DNA of 64,000 nt from an uncultured Cohaesibacter sp. (lineage in GTDB: Bacteria; Pseudomonadota; Alphaproteobacteria; Rhizobiales; Cohaesibacteraceae). Positions within the stretch are counted from its first letter, which is position 1, and each line of letters opens with the position of its first letter. The DNA is taken from contig NZ_OY782763.1 in assembly GCF_963678225.1 (NCBI RefSeq), positions 1,178,001 to 1,242,000 of the forward strand, in the 5' to 3' direction. The notes beneath the pieces are model-generated. The model did not search any database and had not been told where the DNA came from. It saw only the letters and a program-made list of their open reading frames with translations. Made by a program: the position numbers and the translations under genes. This document shows, in pieces, positions 17,689-27,053 of this stretch.

Positions 17689-18597
17689 ATGAAGACAAGC
17701 AGTGTGAAAGAGTATGAGACCCGTTTACTCAGGGTTCTCGAGCATATCGATGCCAACCTGACAGCCCCATCAAGTCTGCAGGAGCTGGCTGGCATTGCTC
17801 ACTTTTCGCCGTTCCACTTCCACCGCATATTCAGAGGCATGACAGGCGAAACCATCGGTGGATATATCCGGCGACGCCGTCTCGAGGTGGCCGGAGAGCA
17901 ACTGGTTTCACAGGGCCACTCCGTCACTTGCATCGCCTTTGATGCCGGATTTGAAAATAGCGAGAGCTTCTCTCGTGCTTTCAAGACCCATTTCGGCATG
18001 TCTCCAAGCCAGTACCGAAGCACGGGAAAATCGCTAATGACCTCAAGGACGCTCAAAGCCGCCCGATTGGGGATGCTTCATTCGCAGGCCCGTGCCCTCG
18101 CCCATTACATGGCAACTGAAGGAAGACGAACCATGTTCGACGTTGAAATCAAAAACATTCCCGAAATTCATGTGGCCAGCATGCGCCACACCGGCCCTTA
18201 CAATGAATGCGGCGCTGCATTCGAACAACTCTGCAGCAAAGCTGCCCAAGAGAATTTGTTCCGTCAGGATACGGTATCCATGTCCATCTGCTATGACGAT
18301 CCCCATTCGGTGGAGGCAGAAAAGCTGCGGTGCGATGTCTGTATCACCGTGCCCGAAGACACCACGGTGACGGCACCCATGCAGAGCAAAACCATCCCTG
18401 CGGGTGACTATGCTGTGGCGCTTCACAAGGGATCCTATGACGGCCTGCAGGCAGCCTATGATTGGCTGTTTGGCCAATGGCTACCGCATTCAGGGCGTGA
18501 GGCAACCGATGAGAGTTCCATCGAGGTCTATTTGACAGACCCATCCACAACCAGACCGGAAGACAACCTCACCGAGATCCGTATTCCACTGGTCTGA
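17689..18597 (+). CDS. AraC family regulator with GyrI-like effector domain
   Basis: A 302-residue protein. Residues 1-110 are two AraC helix-turn-helix units (SLQELAGIAHFSPFHFHRIFRG and CIAFDAGFENSESFSRAFKTHFGMSPSQYR). From about residue 145 a GyrI/SbmC-like small-molecule domain follows: FDVEIKNIPEIHVASMRHTGPYNECGAAF, then IPAGDYAVALHKGSYDGLQAAYDWLF. This architecture is that of Rob/SoxS-like and BmrR-like drug-responsive activators. AAGGA stands seven bases before the ATG. Its targets are not evident; the convergent SDR gene and the upstream HxlR gene are neighbours only. The effector is unknown. Confidence 0.9.
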   Translation: MKTSSVKEYETRLLRVLEHIDANLTAPSSLQELAGIAHFSPFHFHRIFRGMTGETIGGYIRRRRLEVAGEQLVSQGHSVTCIAFDAGFENSESFSRAFKTHFGMSPSQYRSTGKSLMTSRTLKAARLGMLHSQARALAHYMATEGRRTMFDVEIKNIPEIHVASMRHTGPYNECGAAFEQLCSKAAQENLFRQDTVSMSICYDDPHSVEAEKLRCDVCITVPEDTTVTAPMQSKTIPAGDYAVALHKGSYDGLQAAYDWLFGQWLPHSGREATDESSIEVYLTDPSTTRPEDNLTEIRIPLV

Positions 18598-18643
18598 TAG
18601 CGTTTACACCAGCTATTTGAGCCACAAATGGCACAGATGAAAA

Positions 18644-18670
18644 GGGGCGTCACTCACAAGAAGACGCCCC
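18644..18670 (-). terminator. Rho-independent terminator of the SDR gene
   Basis: GGGGCGTC pairs with GACGCCCC around an 11-base loop. Read on the minus strand the stem is followed by TTTT, so it serves the SDR gene and may block the convergent AraC transcript too. Confidence 0.65.
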
Positions 18671-18697
18671 ACAACCAATGTTTTGGCAAGGCAAATG

Positions 18698-19408
18698 CTA
18701 TTTGCGCACCGGTGCCAGCACGATTTCATGCAGGGCCACACCGGGCTGCATATCCGCAACAAACAGGGCAGTTTTCGCCATGTCTTCCGGCTGGATCATG
18801 CCAGCCATTGTGCTCTCATCGAAATTCGGGCGCTGTTTGAGCAATGGCGTTGCCACTTCAGCAGGACACAAAGCGGTCGAGCGGATGCCATTCTTGCCTT
18901 CTTCATCATTCAAACTGGCAGAAATATCCGACAGGGCATGTTTGGAAGCGCCATAGGCAACCCCGCCCACCGAATAATGATAGCGCCCCGCCCAGCTCGA
19001 TGTATGGATCAAGACACCATCTTTTTGCGCCCGCATCACCGGCAGACAGGCAGCAATCACATTCAGTGCTCCAGTGATATTCACCTCGATGACCTTGTCC
19101 CAGCTCGTCCAATCCAGTTCGGCCCACGAGCGCTTGGGAACATTGAGACCGGCATTGTTGCATAGCACATGCAAGCCGTCCCCCCAGTTAGCAATTTTTT
19201 CTGCTGCCAAAACCATACCTTCACGATCCGCAACGTCGCCCGGCAGAACCAGATGATCAGCACCAGCAGGCAAACTGCGGGCCACATCCAGCAGCTTGTC
19301 TTCGCTGCGCCCGGTAAGAACAACCCGGTCGCCCGCCTTTGCAAATGCAATAGCCATTGCTGCGCCGATCCCTGAGCCGGCACCCGTAATCCAAACGGTT
19401 CTCGTCAT
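18698..19408 (-). CDS. Short-chain dehydrogenase/reductase (SDR)
   Basis: A 236-residue classical SDR. WITGAGSGIGAAMA binds the cofactor, NNAGLN is the structural motif, and the catalytic triad is in HTSSWAGRYHYSVGGVAYGASKHAL (Ser, Tyr, Lys as YxxxK). The residue after the second beta strand is a basic TGRSEDKL, which suggests NADP(H). It acts in the cytoplasm on an alcohol or ketone; the substrate is not predictable. It stands alone on the minus strand with its own terminator. Confidence 0.9.
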   Translation of the reverse strand: MTRTVWITGAGSGIGAAMAIAFAKAGDRVVLTGRSEDKLLDVARSLPAGADHLVLPGDVADREGMVLAAEKIANWGDGLHVLCNNAGLNVPKRSWAELDWTSWDKVIEVNITGALNVIAACLPVMRAQKDGVLIHTSSWAGRYHYSVGGVAYGASKHALSDISASLNDEEGKNGIRSTALCPAEVATPLLKQRPNFDESTMAGMIQPEDMAKTALFVADMQPGVALHEIVLAPVRK

Positions 19409-19737
19409 TGATCAATTCCTTGATTATGCGTGTGTCTTTGTATCTTGCAATCCCCACCCAACCTACCGCCTTTTAAATCCCCGGTATAGTGCGACAGTGG
19501 CGGTTATGCCCCCCCCGACAACGAGGCTTTGAACGGAAAAGACGAGAGGGCTAGACGCGCCACGACAGGTTGCAAAACGTCTAAAGTTTACACAAGAGGC
19601 GTCGAAAGATGGCAGCTCGCAATCGCCACTATGGACAAACTGAAAACACTGGAATGGTGAAAAGTGTCCCACGCGCCCAATTTTCGTGGGACACTTTCTT
19701 TGTAAGACACTGCATTTACGTAGATTTTAAAGGAGAA
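19409..19737. other. Intergenic region between the SDR gene and the tRNA
   Basis: No supported gene in these 329 bases; short open frames here lack recognisable content. The only structure seen is the hairpin at 19661-19697. Confidence 0.5.
19661..19697 (-). terminator. Hairpin downstream of the tRNA
   Basis: A perfect 13-bp inverted repeat (AAAGTGTCCCACG / CGTGGGACACTTT) with an 11-base loop begins about 40 bases after the tRNA 3' end. On the minus strand the stem ends in TTTT. Termination of the tRNA transcript is the likely use. Confidence 0.6.
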
Positions 19738-19814
19738 TGGTGGGCCCGGAGGGACTCGAACCCCCAACCAGACCGTTATGAGCGGTCGGCTCTAACCAAT
19801 TGAGCTACAGGCCC
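19738..19814 (-). tRNA. tRNA with CAU anticodon, probably tRNA-Ile2 (lysidine-modified)
   Basis: A 77-nt cloverleaf on the minus strand. Acceptor stem GGGCCTG/CGGGCCC, D arm with AGCTCAATTGGTTAGAGC, anticodon stem GACCG/CGGTC around loop CTCATAA, T arm with GTTCGAGTC, A73 and an encoded CCA. The CAU anticodon could be Met or Ile2. The acceptor pairs C4-G69 and C5-G68 and A73 match determinants reported for the TilS lysidine synthetase on Ile2, so Ile2 is favoured over elongator Met. Confidence 0.9.
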
Positions 19815-20057
19815 TGAATTTCAGGTGCATTTGAACTATACTGAATTGCCTTTTCAGGCAAGCCCTGACAAAGCGATCAGTGGATAGCCAATGCATTCTT
19901 ACACCTTCTGATACACAGGACCGCTCCCTACCCTACTCCGGCCACAAAGCTGGAAAAAGATGCCTTCTTTATCAAACCACCTGCCAGAGACAGCCGGACC
20001 TACCGGCATTCTGATTATCAAGGCAGGGTCGTATCTATCATGGGGAGCCCCAGTATC

Positions 20058-20774
20058 ATGAACAAAAGCCTGATCACATTGACCACTCTTCTTTTCCTGA
20101 CTGCACTACCCGCAGGCGCAGAAGAGACGAACACGGGAACAATCTCTGTATCCGGCACAGGCAGCCTGAGCGCCGCTCCCGATATGGCCATCCTGTCTGC
20201 AGGTGTGGAATCCAGAGCCAAGGACGCCAAGGCAGCGCTAGCAGACAACAATGACAAGATGGCAAAGCTAATGGCAGAGTTGAAAAAGGCAGGCATAGAA
20301 GAAAAGAATATTCAAACCTCCAACTTCAACATTCATCCGCAACTGGTCTATCCCGATAGCAGCACCCAGCCCCGCGCACCGGAAGTGGTCGGCTATGTTG
20401 TCAGCAACCGGGCAACCCTGCGCATCCATGATCTGGGATCGGTAGGCTCAGTGTTGACGGCACTGGTCAATGCTGGCGCCAATGATATCTCCGGCCTCAA
20501 CTTCGACATCTCCAACAAGGATGAGCTGCTCGACGAAGCGCGCAAGGAAGCTCTGGCTGATGCGCACCATAAGGCTGAGCTCTATGCCAAAGAACTCGGC
20601 ACCGATCTCTCCTCTCTTCAGAGCCTCTCAGAATCGGGCGGGTTCAGAAACCCTCAGCCAATGATGATGCGCGCAGCCAAGATGGAAGCCGTTGACTCTG
20701 CCGTGCCGGTCGCAAAGGGCGAGATGGAAATCTCCATCACGGTGAATGCCAGCTGGTTCCTTAAGGACGACTAA
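20058..20774 (+). CDS. SIMPL domain (DUF541) exported protein
   Basis: About 238 residues. A signal peptide (MNKSLITLTTLLFLTALPAGAEE) is followed by the SIMPL domain: TISVSGTGSLSAAPDMAILSAGVES at the start, NIQTSNFNIHPQLVY in the middle, VGYVVSNRATLRIHDL, and DEARKEALADAHHKAELYAKELG near the end. Family members are periplasmic or membrane-tethered oligomers related to BP26/OMP28 of Brucella and E. coli YggE; the role is poorly defined and has been linked to oxidative stress. The ATG at 20058 starts exactly at the signal peptide; the ATG at 20040 adds six residues. It converges on rpoD. Confidence 0.88.
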   Translation: MNKSLITLTTLLFLTALPAGAEETNTGTISVSGTGSLSAAPDMAILSAGVESRAKDAKAALADNNDKMAKLMAELKKAGIEEKNIQTSNFNIHPQLVYPDSSTQPRAPEVVGYVVSNRATLRIHDLGSVGSVLTALVNAGANDISGLNFDISNKDELLDEARKEALADAHHKAELYAKELGTDLSSLQSLSESGGFRNPQPMMMRAAKMEAVDSAVPVAKGEMEISITVNASWFLKDD

Positions 20775-20899
20775 CCGGCTTGAATCCTTTTGTGAACAAG
20801 CGGACTCTCTTGTGGAACTTGAAGCCACAAGAGAGCCAGTCTCAAAACTGGCGCACGCATATCACTCACCAGGGAAGCACTTTAAGGCACACCAAAAAG

Positions 20900-20931
20900 C
20901 AAAGCCCGGACAATGACTTGTCCGGGCTTTG
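20900..20931. terminator. Bidirectional terminator between SIMPL gene and rpoD
   Basis: A 14-bp perfect stem (CAAAGCCCGGACAA / TTGTCCGGGCTTTG) with a TGAC loop. On the minus strand it is followed by CTTTTTGG, so it terminates rpoD; it also sits well for the SIMPL gene. Confidence 0.8.
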
Positions 20932-20957
20932 TGATTCAGATTGATAGTCAGCTGATT

Positions 20958-23009
20958 TTAGCTATCAAGGAAGCTGCGCAGCTTGCGGCTGCGGCTTGGA
21001 TGCTTGAGCTTACGCAGCGCCTTGGCTTCGATCTGACGAATACGTTCACGGGTCACGGAGAACTGCTGACCAACCTCTTCGAGGGTGTGGTCGGTGTTCA
21101 TGCCGATACCGAAGCGCATACGCAGCACGCGTTCTTCACGCGGCGTCAGGGAAGCCAGAACGCGGGTCGTGGTCTCTCTGAGGTTCGCCTGAATGGCCGC
21201 ATCGATGGGCAAGATCGCATTCTTGTCCTCGATGAAATCGCCCAGATGAGAATCTTCCTCGTCCCCGATCGGGGTTTCCAGAGAGATTGGCTCCTTGGCA
21301 ATTTTCAAGACTTTGCGCACCTTCTCAAGCGGCATCTGCAATTTATCAGACAGCTCTTCCGGTGTTGGTTCGCGACCGATCTCATGCAGCATCTGACGCG
21401 ACGTCCGCACGATCTTGTTGATCGTCTCGATCATATGCACAGGGATACGGATGGTCCGGGCCTGGTCCGCAATCGAGCGGGTGATCGCCTGACGAATCCA
21501 CCATGTGGCATAAGTCGAGAATTTGTAACCGCGGCGATATTCGAACTTGTCGACAGCCTTCATCAGGCCGATATTGCCTTCCTGAATTAGGTCGAGGAAC
21601 TGCAGACCACGGTTGGTGTATTTCTTGGCGATGGAGATAACCAGACGCAGGTTGGCTTCCACCATTTCCTTCTTGGCCTGACGGGCTTCCCGTTCGCCCT
21701 TCTGCACGGAGGAAACGATACGTCGGAACTCGCCAATCTCAAGACCGGTTTCGGTTGAAAGCACCTGAATGTCTTCGCGCAGATCCTGAATCCGGTCGCC
21801 TTCGTGATGGACGAATTCTTTCCAGCCACGGCTCGTCAACTGGGAAACACGTTCGATCCAGTTGGGATCCAGCTCGTTGCCCTGATAGTTCTTGAGGAAC
21901 TCGGACCGATTGACACCATAGGCTTCAGCCAGACGCAGAAGACGCCCTTCGCGACCAACCAGCTGCTTGTTGATTTCATAGAGCTGGGAGACCAGAGCAT
22001 CAATACGGTTCTGGTTCAAGGACAGGCTCTTAACCTCGACAATGATGTCTTCCTTGAGTTTGTCGTACCGACGTTCCTGGCTGGGAGACAGAGACTTGTT
22101 GGCCATACGCTGCTCAACAAGCTGATCCTGCAAACGGCGCAGCTTTTTGTAGTCTTCAGCGATCTGGTCGAAAATAATCAGAACCTTGGGCTTCAGCTCG
22201 GCTTCCATTGCGGCAAGAGAGAGGTTGTTTTCGAGGTCATCCTCGTCATCCTCATCGTCATCACCCTCGCCTTCCCCTTCGGCCTTCTCTTCCTCATCGC
22301 TGACAGGCTTCTGTCCGGCGACGACGGCAGGCTTGGCGACAGCTTCTACCACAGGAGCTGCTGCTGCGCTTTCCTCTTCGCCATCGGTTTCCTCGTCGGA
22401 ATCGTCCTCATCCTCGTCCTCGTTGCCGGGGCCGGCATAGGTCGCTTCCAGATCGATAATATCGCGCAGAAGAATGTTGCCCTCGAGCAACTCATCACGC
22501 CAGATGATGATAGCCTGAAAGGTCAGAGGGCTTTCGCACAAACCGGCGATCATGGCCTCGCGGCCGGCTTCTATGCGCTTGGCAATGGCGATTTCGCCTT
22601 CGCGCGACAAAAGCTCCACCGAGCCCATCTCGCGCAAATACATGCGCACAGGGTCATCGGTCCGATCTGTCGGTTCCTTGCTGGTTGTCGTCTTAGCAAC
22701 TGCGGTCGAGCTCTTCGCCTCAACCAGATCCTTTGAATTGCTTTCCGACTCGTTGTCTTCAGCTTCTTCTGACTCGATCACATTGATCCCCATGTCAGAT
22801 AGCATGGACATCGTGTCTTCGATTTGTTCAGATGAAACTTCTTCCGACGGCAAAACTTCGTTCAACTCATCATAAGTGACGTAACCGCGTTTCTTTGCGG
22901 TTTTGATCATCTGCTTGACAGCAGTATCCGTCATGTCCAGCAGCGGCGCATCCGAGTTGGAGCTTTCGCTGTTGGTCTTGTCGTCGTTTTGCATTGCCTT
23001 TGTTGCCAT
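20958..23009 (-). CDS. rpoD: RNA polymerase primary sigma factor RpoD (sigma-70)
   Basis: About 683 residues. Region 1.1 lies near the N-terminus ([21 protein letters not shown]), region 1.2 at about 118-145 ([16 protein letters not shown]), and the non-conserved region carries two acidic runs at about 196-215 and 240-258. From about 447 come region 2 ([35 protein letters not shown]), region 3, and region 4 ending [32 protein letters not shown]. It is the housekeeping promoter-recognition subunit. The ATG at 23009, with GGAG seven bases upstream, gives the normal start; the longer frame to 23084 is not typical. It follows dnaG, as in many proteobacteria. Confidence 0.98.
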   Translation of the reverse strand: MATKAMQNDDKTNSESSNSDAPLLDMTDTAVKQMIKTAKKRGYVTYDELNEVLPSEEVSSEQIEDTMSMLSDMGINVIESEEAEDNESESNSKDLVEAKSSTAVAKTTTSKEPTDRTDDPVRMYLREMGSVELLSREGEIAIAKRIEAGREAMIAGLCESPLTFQAIIIWRDELLEGNILLRDIIDLEATYAGPGNEDEDEDDSDEETDGEEESAAAAPVVEAVAKPAVVAGQKPVSDEEEKAEGEGEGDDDEDDEDDLENNLSLAAMEAELKPKVLIIFDQIAEDYKKLRRLQDQLVEQRMANKSLSPSQERRYDKLKEDIIVEVKSLSLNQNRIDALVSQLYEINKQLVGREGRLLRLAEAYGVNRSEFLKNYQGNELDPNWIERVSQLTSRGWKEFVHHEGDRIQDLREDIQVLSTETGLEIGEFRRIVSSVQKGEREARQAKKEMVEANLRLVISIAKKYTNRGLQFLDLIQEGNIGLMKAVDKFEYRRGYKFSTYATWWIRQAITRSIADQARTIRIPVHMIETINKIVRTSRQMLHEIGREPTPEELSDKLQMPLEKVRKVLKIAKEPISLETPIGDEEDSHLGDFIEDKNAILPIDAAIQANLRETTTRVLASLTPREERVLRMRFGIGMNTDHTLEEVGQQFSVTRERIRQIEAKALRKLKHPSRSRKLRSFLDS

Positions 23010-23493
23010 TCCTGTCTCCAAAGACACCCGGTTCTGTGGGGCGTCTGCTTCGGCATCCACTCGTACGAACGGTAGGTCATGCAATTATGCCGGTGCTCGC
23101 AACAACCGCATGATGTTCAGGACTCACGTACATTCATATAGATGGGTTCGTTAAACGCCTCTTAACCCAAGCCTGCTTGGTGCAGTCACCACGATCCCCT
23201 GCACATATATCCACAAAAACAGGCCGGTTAGACGGCAAAGTCCCCGGCTTCAGATCACGTTCGATTATCCGCAGCATAAATCATTTCTTCGCCAACTTGA
23301 CATTTGGCGCATGGGGCTGCCGGAACTAGATATTTAGCGCAGCGATTCGATTCGGCAACCCCCAAGAGTAGAAAAAACATCGTTTTTAGGGACTTTTCGA
23401 ATCATTTTTACGGTTTTTGTTCGCGAAACCGCAAAGATCTGGACAAAACCTGACGCTCACAGCTGATTCGCCCAAAATAAGAATCACATAGAC
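23010..23493. other. Intergenic region between dnaG and rpoD
   Basis: 484 bases with no supported gene. It must contain the rpoD promoter region. I see no clear hairpin, repeat or confident -35/-10 pair on the minus strand. Confidence 0.5.
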
Positions 23494-25506
23494 TCAAGCG
23501 CTTTCATCGACTGGCGTGGCCAATTGCAGCAGAACCTCTTCGAGAGAAACCTTTTCGCTGCCGCTTTTCATCTGGTCGTAAAGCTCGCTGAGTTCCTGCT
23601 CCTCACGCAGATTTTCTTCCCTGCGCCGATGCAATTCATTGGTCAAAGACTGGATGCGATGAAACGCCCCCTCGTCCACGCCTGCAGAAAGAGTAGCCAT
23701 CTCCCTTTCCAGATCCTTCTCTGTCTCTCGCACCTCAAGCACATTGAGATAGGATTGGAAAAGCCGCTCCAGAAACAATCGGCTGGGCTTATAGACCAGT
23801 TGGTGCACCCTGCGACGTCCCGCAAGACGCCAACCCCACGGATGGATGACCTTGCCATTGCCATCACGCACCTCAACCCCATGCATATCATCGAGCAGGT
23901 CCCTCAGATTGTCCGGGCACTGGTCATAGATATCCTTGTAGGTGCGCGCATTCTGGTCAAAGATAATGTGCGAGAGCACAAATTTGAAGGCCTCAAGACT
24001 CTCCTTCTGGAATGGCACCGCCAGTATCTGCTCGGCGAACTGTTCGAACAGATAGGGCATATGGACCGAGAGCCCGATGAGGCAATATTCATATTCCGTC
24101 GACTGCCCCATCTCTGGTGCTCGGGACACATTGCCCGAAGCCTGCAATGCGCTGGAGGGTCCAGCCCCCTTGCCCGCACGGGCGCCACCGCCAGTGAAGA
24201 AGCGATTGCGATTCTGATCGCGCCGATCGCGCTCCTGCTGCCAGAAGAAATTCGACAAAGCCGACTTGAAGCTCATCTGATACTGGCGCTGCACGCGCTC
24301 ATCCTTGATCAGACGCACCAGATCTTCGATGCGCTTTTCAAGAGCGGCCTTGCGTTCAGGCGTATCTGCCGGTTGGGCTTCCAGTTCCCGCTCCCAGATC
24401 ACGTCAAACAGGCTGCGAGCCTGCCCCAAAACAGGAGCAAAGGCATCCGCACCGCCTTCGCACACCAGATCATCCGGGTCCTGACCATTGGGCAGAAAAA
24501 CAAACTGGAAGGAATAGCCCGCCTTCAGATTGGGCAAGATGCGTTCAATTGAGCGATGGGCCGCCTGTCGACCCGCGCGGTCACCGTCAAAGCAGATATA
24601 GGGCTCGTTGGAAAAGCGCCACATGCGCGCAATTTGCTGCTCGGTGAAGGCCGTCCCCAGCGACGCGACAACATGACGGATACCGGCCTGATAGAGCGCG
24701 ATGGCATCCATATAGCCTTCCACCACAATCGCCGAGCCCGCTTCATAGGCCGCCTGTCGCGCCCGATGGGCGTTGAACACCATATTGCCCTTGAAGAAGA
24801 GGCGCGTTTCTGGCGAGTTGAGATATTTCGGCTTGCCATCCTTGTCCAGAATACGGCCACCAAAAGCCACGACCCGTCCACGTTCATCCTCAATGGGGAT
24901 CATCAGACGGTTGCGGAAGCGGTCGTAGGTGGGGCGACCGTCATCAGGCTTGATGATCAGGCCAGTGTCGAGCATATCCTGCTCGCTTACGCCATGCTCG
25001 AGCAGATAGCTCTTCAGGTGATCCCGGCTGTTGGGAGCAAATCCCATACGGAAGGTCCGCATGGTTTCTTCAGTCAGCCGCCGGTTGTTGGCATAGCTGC
25101 GCGCCTCGCGCCCCAGTTCCGAATGAAACTGAAGCTGGAAAAACTTGGTCGCCATCTCCATAACATCATAGAGACTGGCCCGTTCGCGCTCACGCTTTTG
25201 CACCTGCGGGTCTGGATCGGGTAGCGGAACCCCCGCTTGCCCTGCCAGCATCTCGACAGCCTCGGGAAAGCTCAGCCCTTCAGTTTCCATCAGAAACTTG
25301 AAGATATCGCCATGTTTGCCAGAGGAGAAACAATGATAGAACTGCTTCTGGTCATTAACGAAGAAGCTGGGTGTCTTTTCCTTGTTGAAAGGCGAAAGAC
25401 CGGCATATTCCCGCCCCTGACGACGCAATTTAACCTTGCGTCCGACCACGTCGGACACAGGAATGCGTTCTCTTATTTCTTCCAGCAGGCTTTGCGGAAA
25501 TTTCAT
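23494..25506 (-). CDS. dnaG: DNA primase DnaG (zinc-ligand-poor alphaproteobacterial form)
   Basis: About 670 residues. The N-terminal domain keeps the outline of the CHC2 zinc ribbon (YAGLSPFNKEKTPSF, KQFYHCFSSGKHGD), but three of four ligands are gone: Ser38 for Cys, Asn41 for His, Cys59 kept, Ser62 for Cys. The TOPRIM catalytic core is intact: VVEGYMDAIAL carries the Glu, and CFDGDRAGR the DxD. The C-terminal part should bind DnaB helicase. It makes RNA primers at the replication fork. I take the ATG at 25506; a TTG two codons earlier is possible. It lies between yqeY and rpoD on the same strand. Loss of these ligands seems usual in this lineage, to my knowledge. Confidence 0.97.
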   Translation of the reverse strand: MKFPQSLLEEIRERIPVSDVVGRKVKLRRQGREYAGLSPFNKEKTPSFFVNDQKQFYHCFSSGKHGDIFKFLMETEGLSFPEAVEMLAGQAGVPLPDPDPQVQKRERERASLYDVMEMATKFFQLQFHSELGREARSYANNRRLTEETMRTFRMGFAPNSRDHLKSYLLEHGVSEQDMLDTGLIIKPDDGRPTYDRFRNRLMIPIEDERGRVVAFGGRILDKDGKPKYLNSPETRLFFKGNMVFNAHRARQAAYEAGSAIVVEGYMDAIALYQAGIRHVVASLGTAFTEQQIARMWRFSNEPYICFDGDRAGRQAAHRSIERILPNLKAGYSFQFVFLPNGQDPDDLVCEGGADAFAPVLGQARSLFDVIWERELEAQPADTPERKAALEKRIEDLVRLIKDERVQRQYQMSFKSALSNFFWQQERDRRDQNRNRFFTGGGARAGKGAGPSSALQASGNVSRAPEMGQSTEYEYCLIGLSVHMPYLFEQFAEQILAVPFQKESLEAFKFVLSHIIFDQNARTYKDIYDQCPDNLRDLLDDMHGVEVRDGNGKVIHPWGWRLAGRRRVHQLVYKPSRLFLERLFQSYLNVLEVRETEKDLEREMATLSAGVDEGAFHRIQSLTNELHRRREENLREEQELSELYDQMKSGSEKVSLEEVLLQLATPVDESA

Positions 25507-25693
25507 AAGCAAGGCTCGAACTCAAAAGCCGCACGTGGTTCGACTAGGTCAGACCAATAGCAGGCATATTCCAGAACAAGATACCCGCACGGATCTCTTG
25601 CGACATCCCTGCAGGCTAACACGATCCGATGATAATATCAGATTTTCCAAAAGCACAATGGTCACTTCAACGAGACCATTGAACCATAGACGA

Positions 25694-25726
25694 CTTCGGG
25701 GCCTCATTTTTTAGAGGCCCCTGAAG
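25694..25726. terminator. Stem-loop between yqeY and dnaG
   Basis: GGGGCCTC pairs with GAGGCCCC, loop ATTTTTTA, with a CTTC/GAAG extension past one bulged base. No T-run follows on the minus strand, so it may be an mRNA stability element rather than a terminator. Confidence 0.45.
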
Positions 25727-25754
25727 AAAGCGATCAACTGTTGTGATGGCAGGG

Positions 25755-26204
25755 CTAGAGCAGCAAGCCCTTGACGATGCAGCTTGCTTTGCCGAAATCC
25801 ATCTGCCCCGGATAGGTCGCCTTGAGGTGGTTCATCACCTTGCCCATATCCCGCAAGCCATCGGCATCAAGCTCTTCCACGGCTTTGGCGCAAGTCTCTG
25901 AGACTTCCTCTTCCCCCATCTGCTGAGGCAGGAATTCCTTGATGATTTCAGCTTCCTCACGTTCCTGCTGGGCAAGCTCTTCCCGTCCGGCTTCTTCATA
26001 AACCCGGATGGATTCTTCGCGCTGTTTGATCATTTTGGCAAGGATCTGCAAAATGTCGTCATCCGAGACCCCTTCCTTACCTTGACCGCGTGCATCGACG
26101 TCACGGTCCTTGATAGCGGCGGTCACCAGACGCAGGGTTGCCATACGGCGTTTGTCCTGAGCCTTGATTGCCTCTGTCAGGCTTTCGGTAATCTGCTCAC
26201 GCAT
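25755..26204 (-). CDS. GatB/YqeY domain-containing protein
   Basis: A 149-residue protein with MREQITESLTEAIKAQDKRRMATLRLV at the N-terminus, IKQREESIRVYEEAGREELAQQEREE in the middle, and EFLPQQM and DMGKVMNHLKATYPGQMDFGKAS towards the end. It is the YqeY family, homologous to the tRNA-binding tail domain of the GatB amidotransferase subunit; a role in charged-tRNA metabolism is assumed but not established. It is the first gene of the yqeY-dnaG-rpoD series and is divergent from carA, an arrangement common in Rhizobiales. Confidence 0.93.
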   Translation of the reverse strand: MREQITESLTEAIKAQDKRRMATLRLVTAAIKDRDVDARGQGKEGVSDDDILQILAKMIKQREESIRVYEEAGREELAQQEREEAEIIKEFLPQQMGEEEVSETCAKAVEELDADGLRDMGKVMNHLKATYPGQMDFGKASCIVKGLLL

Positions 26205-27053
26205 ATTGCTGGCCTCTCATCTCTGTTGGCCTTTCATTGCCAGGAATCACAAAACGCTCTCGGCAAGAAAGCGGTTCCCGTTTTGAAAGCCAAGAGCAAT
26301 ATTCCTGTAAAGTGGCGCAATTTCGCCACTATATCGGCATTTTCCAGCCACGTTAGCATGGCTTTGCCACCGAAAAAACTTAATGTTTGATACAGTGACT
26401 TTCAATGTTAGGCAAGTCGGCATTGCACTTACGTCTTAGTCCGCCGCTTGTTTGGCAAAGCGTTAACAAAGAATGAACAGCGTAAAAACATGGAGAATTC
26501 CAGCGCGTTCCTTACGTTTCACCGTCCCCTTGCTCCGACTTCTTAACAGCGCTGTCATTGTTGAAAGGTGAGTGCAAGCCCTGCTCTCCAGCGGCCGATA
26601 ACTATGGAGACGCATAAAAGCCACGACTGACCAATAAGATAAAAGCGACGCCGTGAAAGCCCCCCTTTAGAAGATCGGGCCCCTCAGCCGGGCCAACAGG
26701 CGCCAACCCTTTGGCCAGCTATGCAGAGCCCCGCAAAAGAAGGGTCAATATGCTGCTACACAGCATAGCATGGGGAAAAAGCCAGCCCCATCACTGTATA
26801 ATCGACATAAGAGGAATACAAAACCGCAAAACAGCACAAAATTTCAAAATCAAATCATTTTGAAATATATTTATTCGAATTATTTATCCCAGACTCATTG
26901 ACGCTCGGGCTCTTTTGTCATAGATCATCACCTCTGAGAACAAGCATTTCCCTGTCTCCATCCTCGTTTCAATTGACGCTGAGCCCAAAGGGCTCCAGCG
27001 GACGAGAAGGGGCACAGAAATCAGACAAACAGCATTTTCAGGACACCCACGGC
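26205..27053. other. Long divergent intergenic region upstream of carA
   Basis: 849 bases without a supported gene. The right third is AT-rich and holds the inverted repeat at 26841-26866. An open frame continuous with carA reaches back to 26898 but has no CarA-like content. A possible 26-codon leader frame starts near 26473, without support. Confidence 0.5.
26841..26866. promoter_or_regulatory. AT-rich inverted repeat upstream of carA
   Basis: ATTTCAAAAT - CAAATC - ATTTTGAAAT: 10-bp perfect arms around six bases, about 190 bases before the carA start. It could be a regulator site in the carA promoter or a weak terminator; TATATTTATT follows it. Confidence 0.45.

Noticed and set aside
19738-19814. 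Calling the tRNA an elongator tRNA-Met
   Set aside because: The acceptor-stem pairs and A73 fit Ile2 better; the CAU anticodon alone does not decide.
21804-22736. Open frame antisense to rpoD
   Set aside because: The opposite strand is an unmistakable RpoD; the antisense product is a repetitive hydrophobic string from the acidic runs of sigma-70.
26898-27053. N-terminal extension of carA from 26898
   Set aside because: The 52 extra residues look like unselected Ser/Pro-rich sequence and have no CarA counterpart; the ATG at 27054 gives the normal start.
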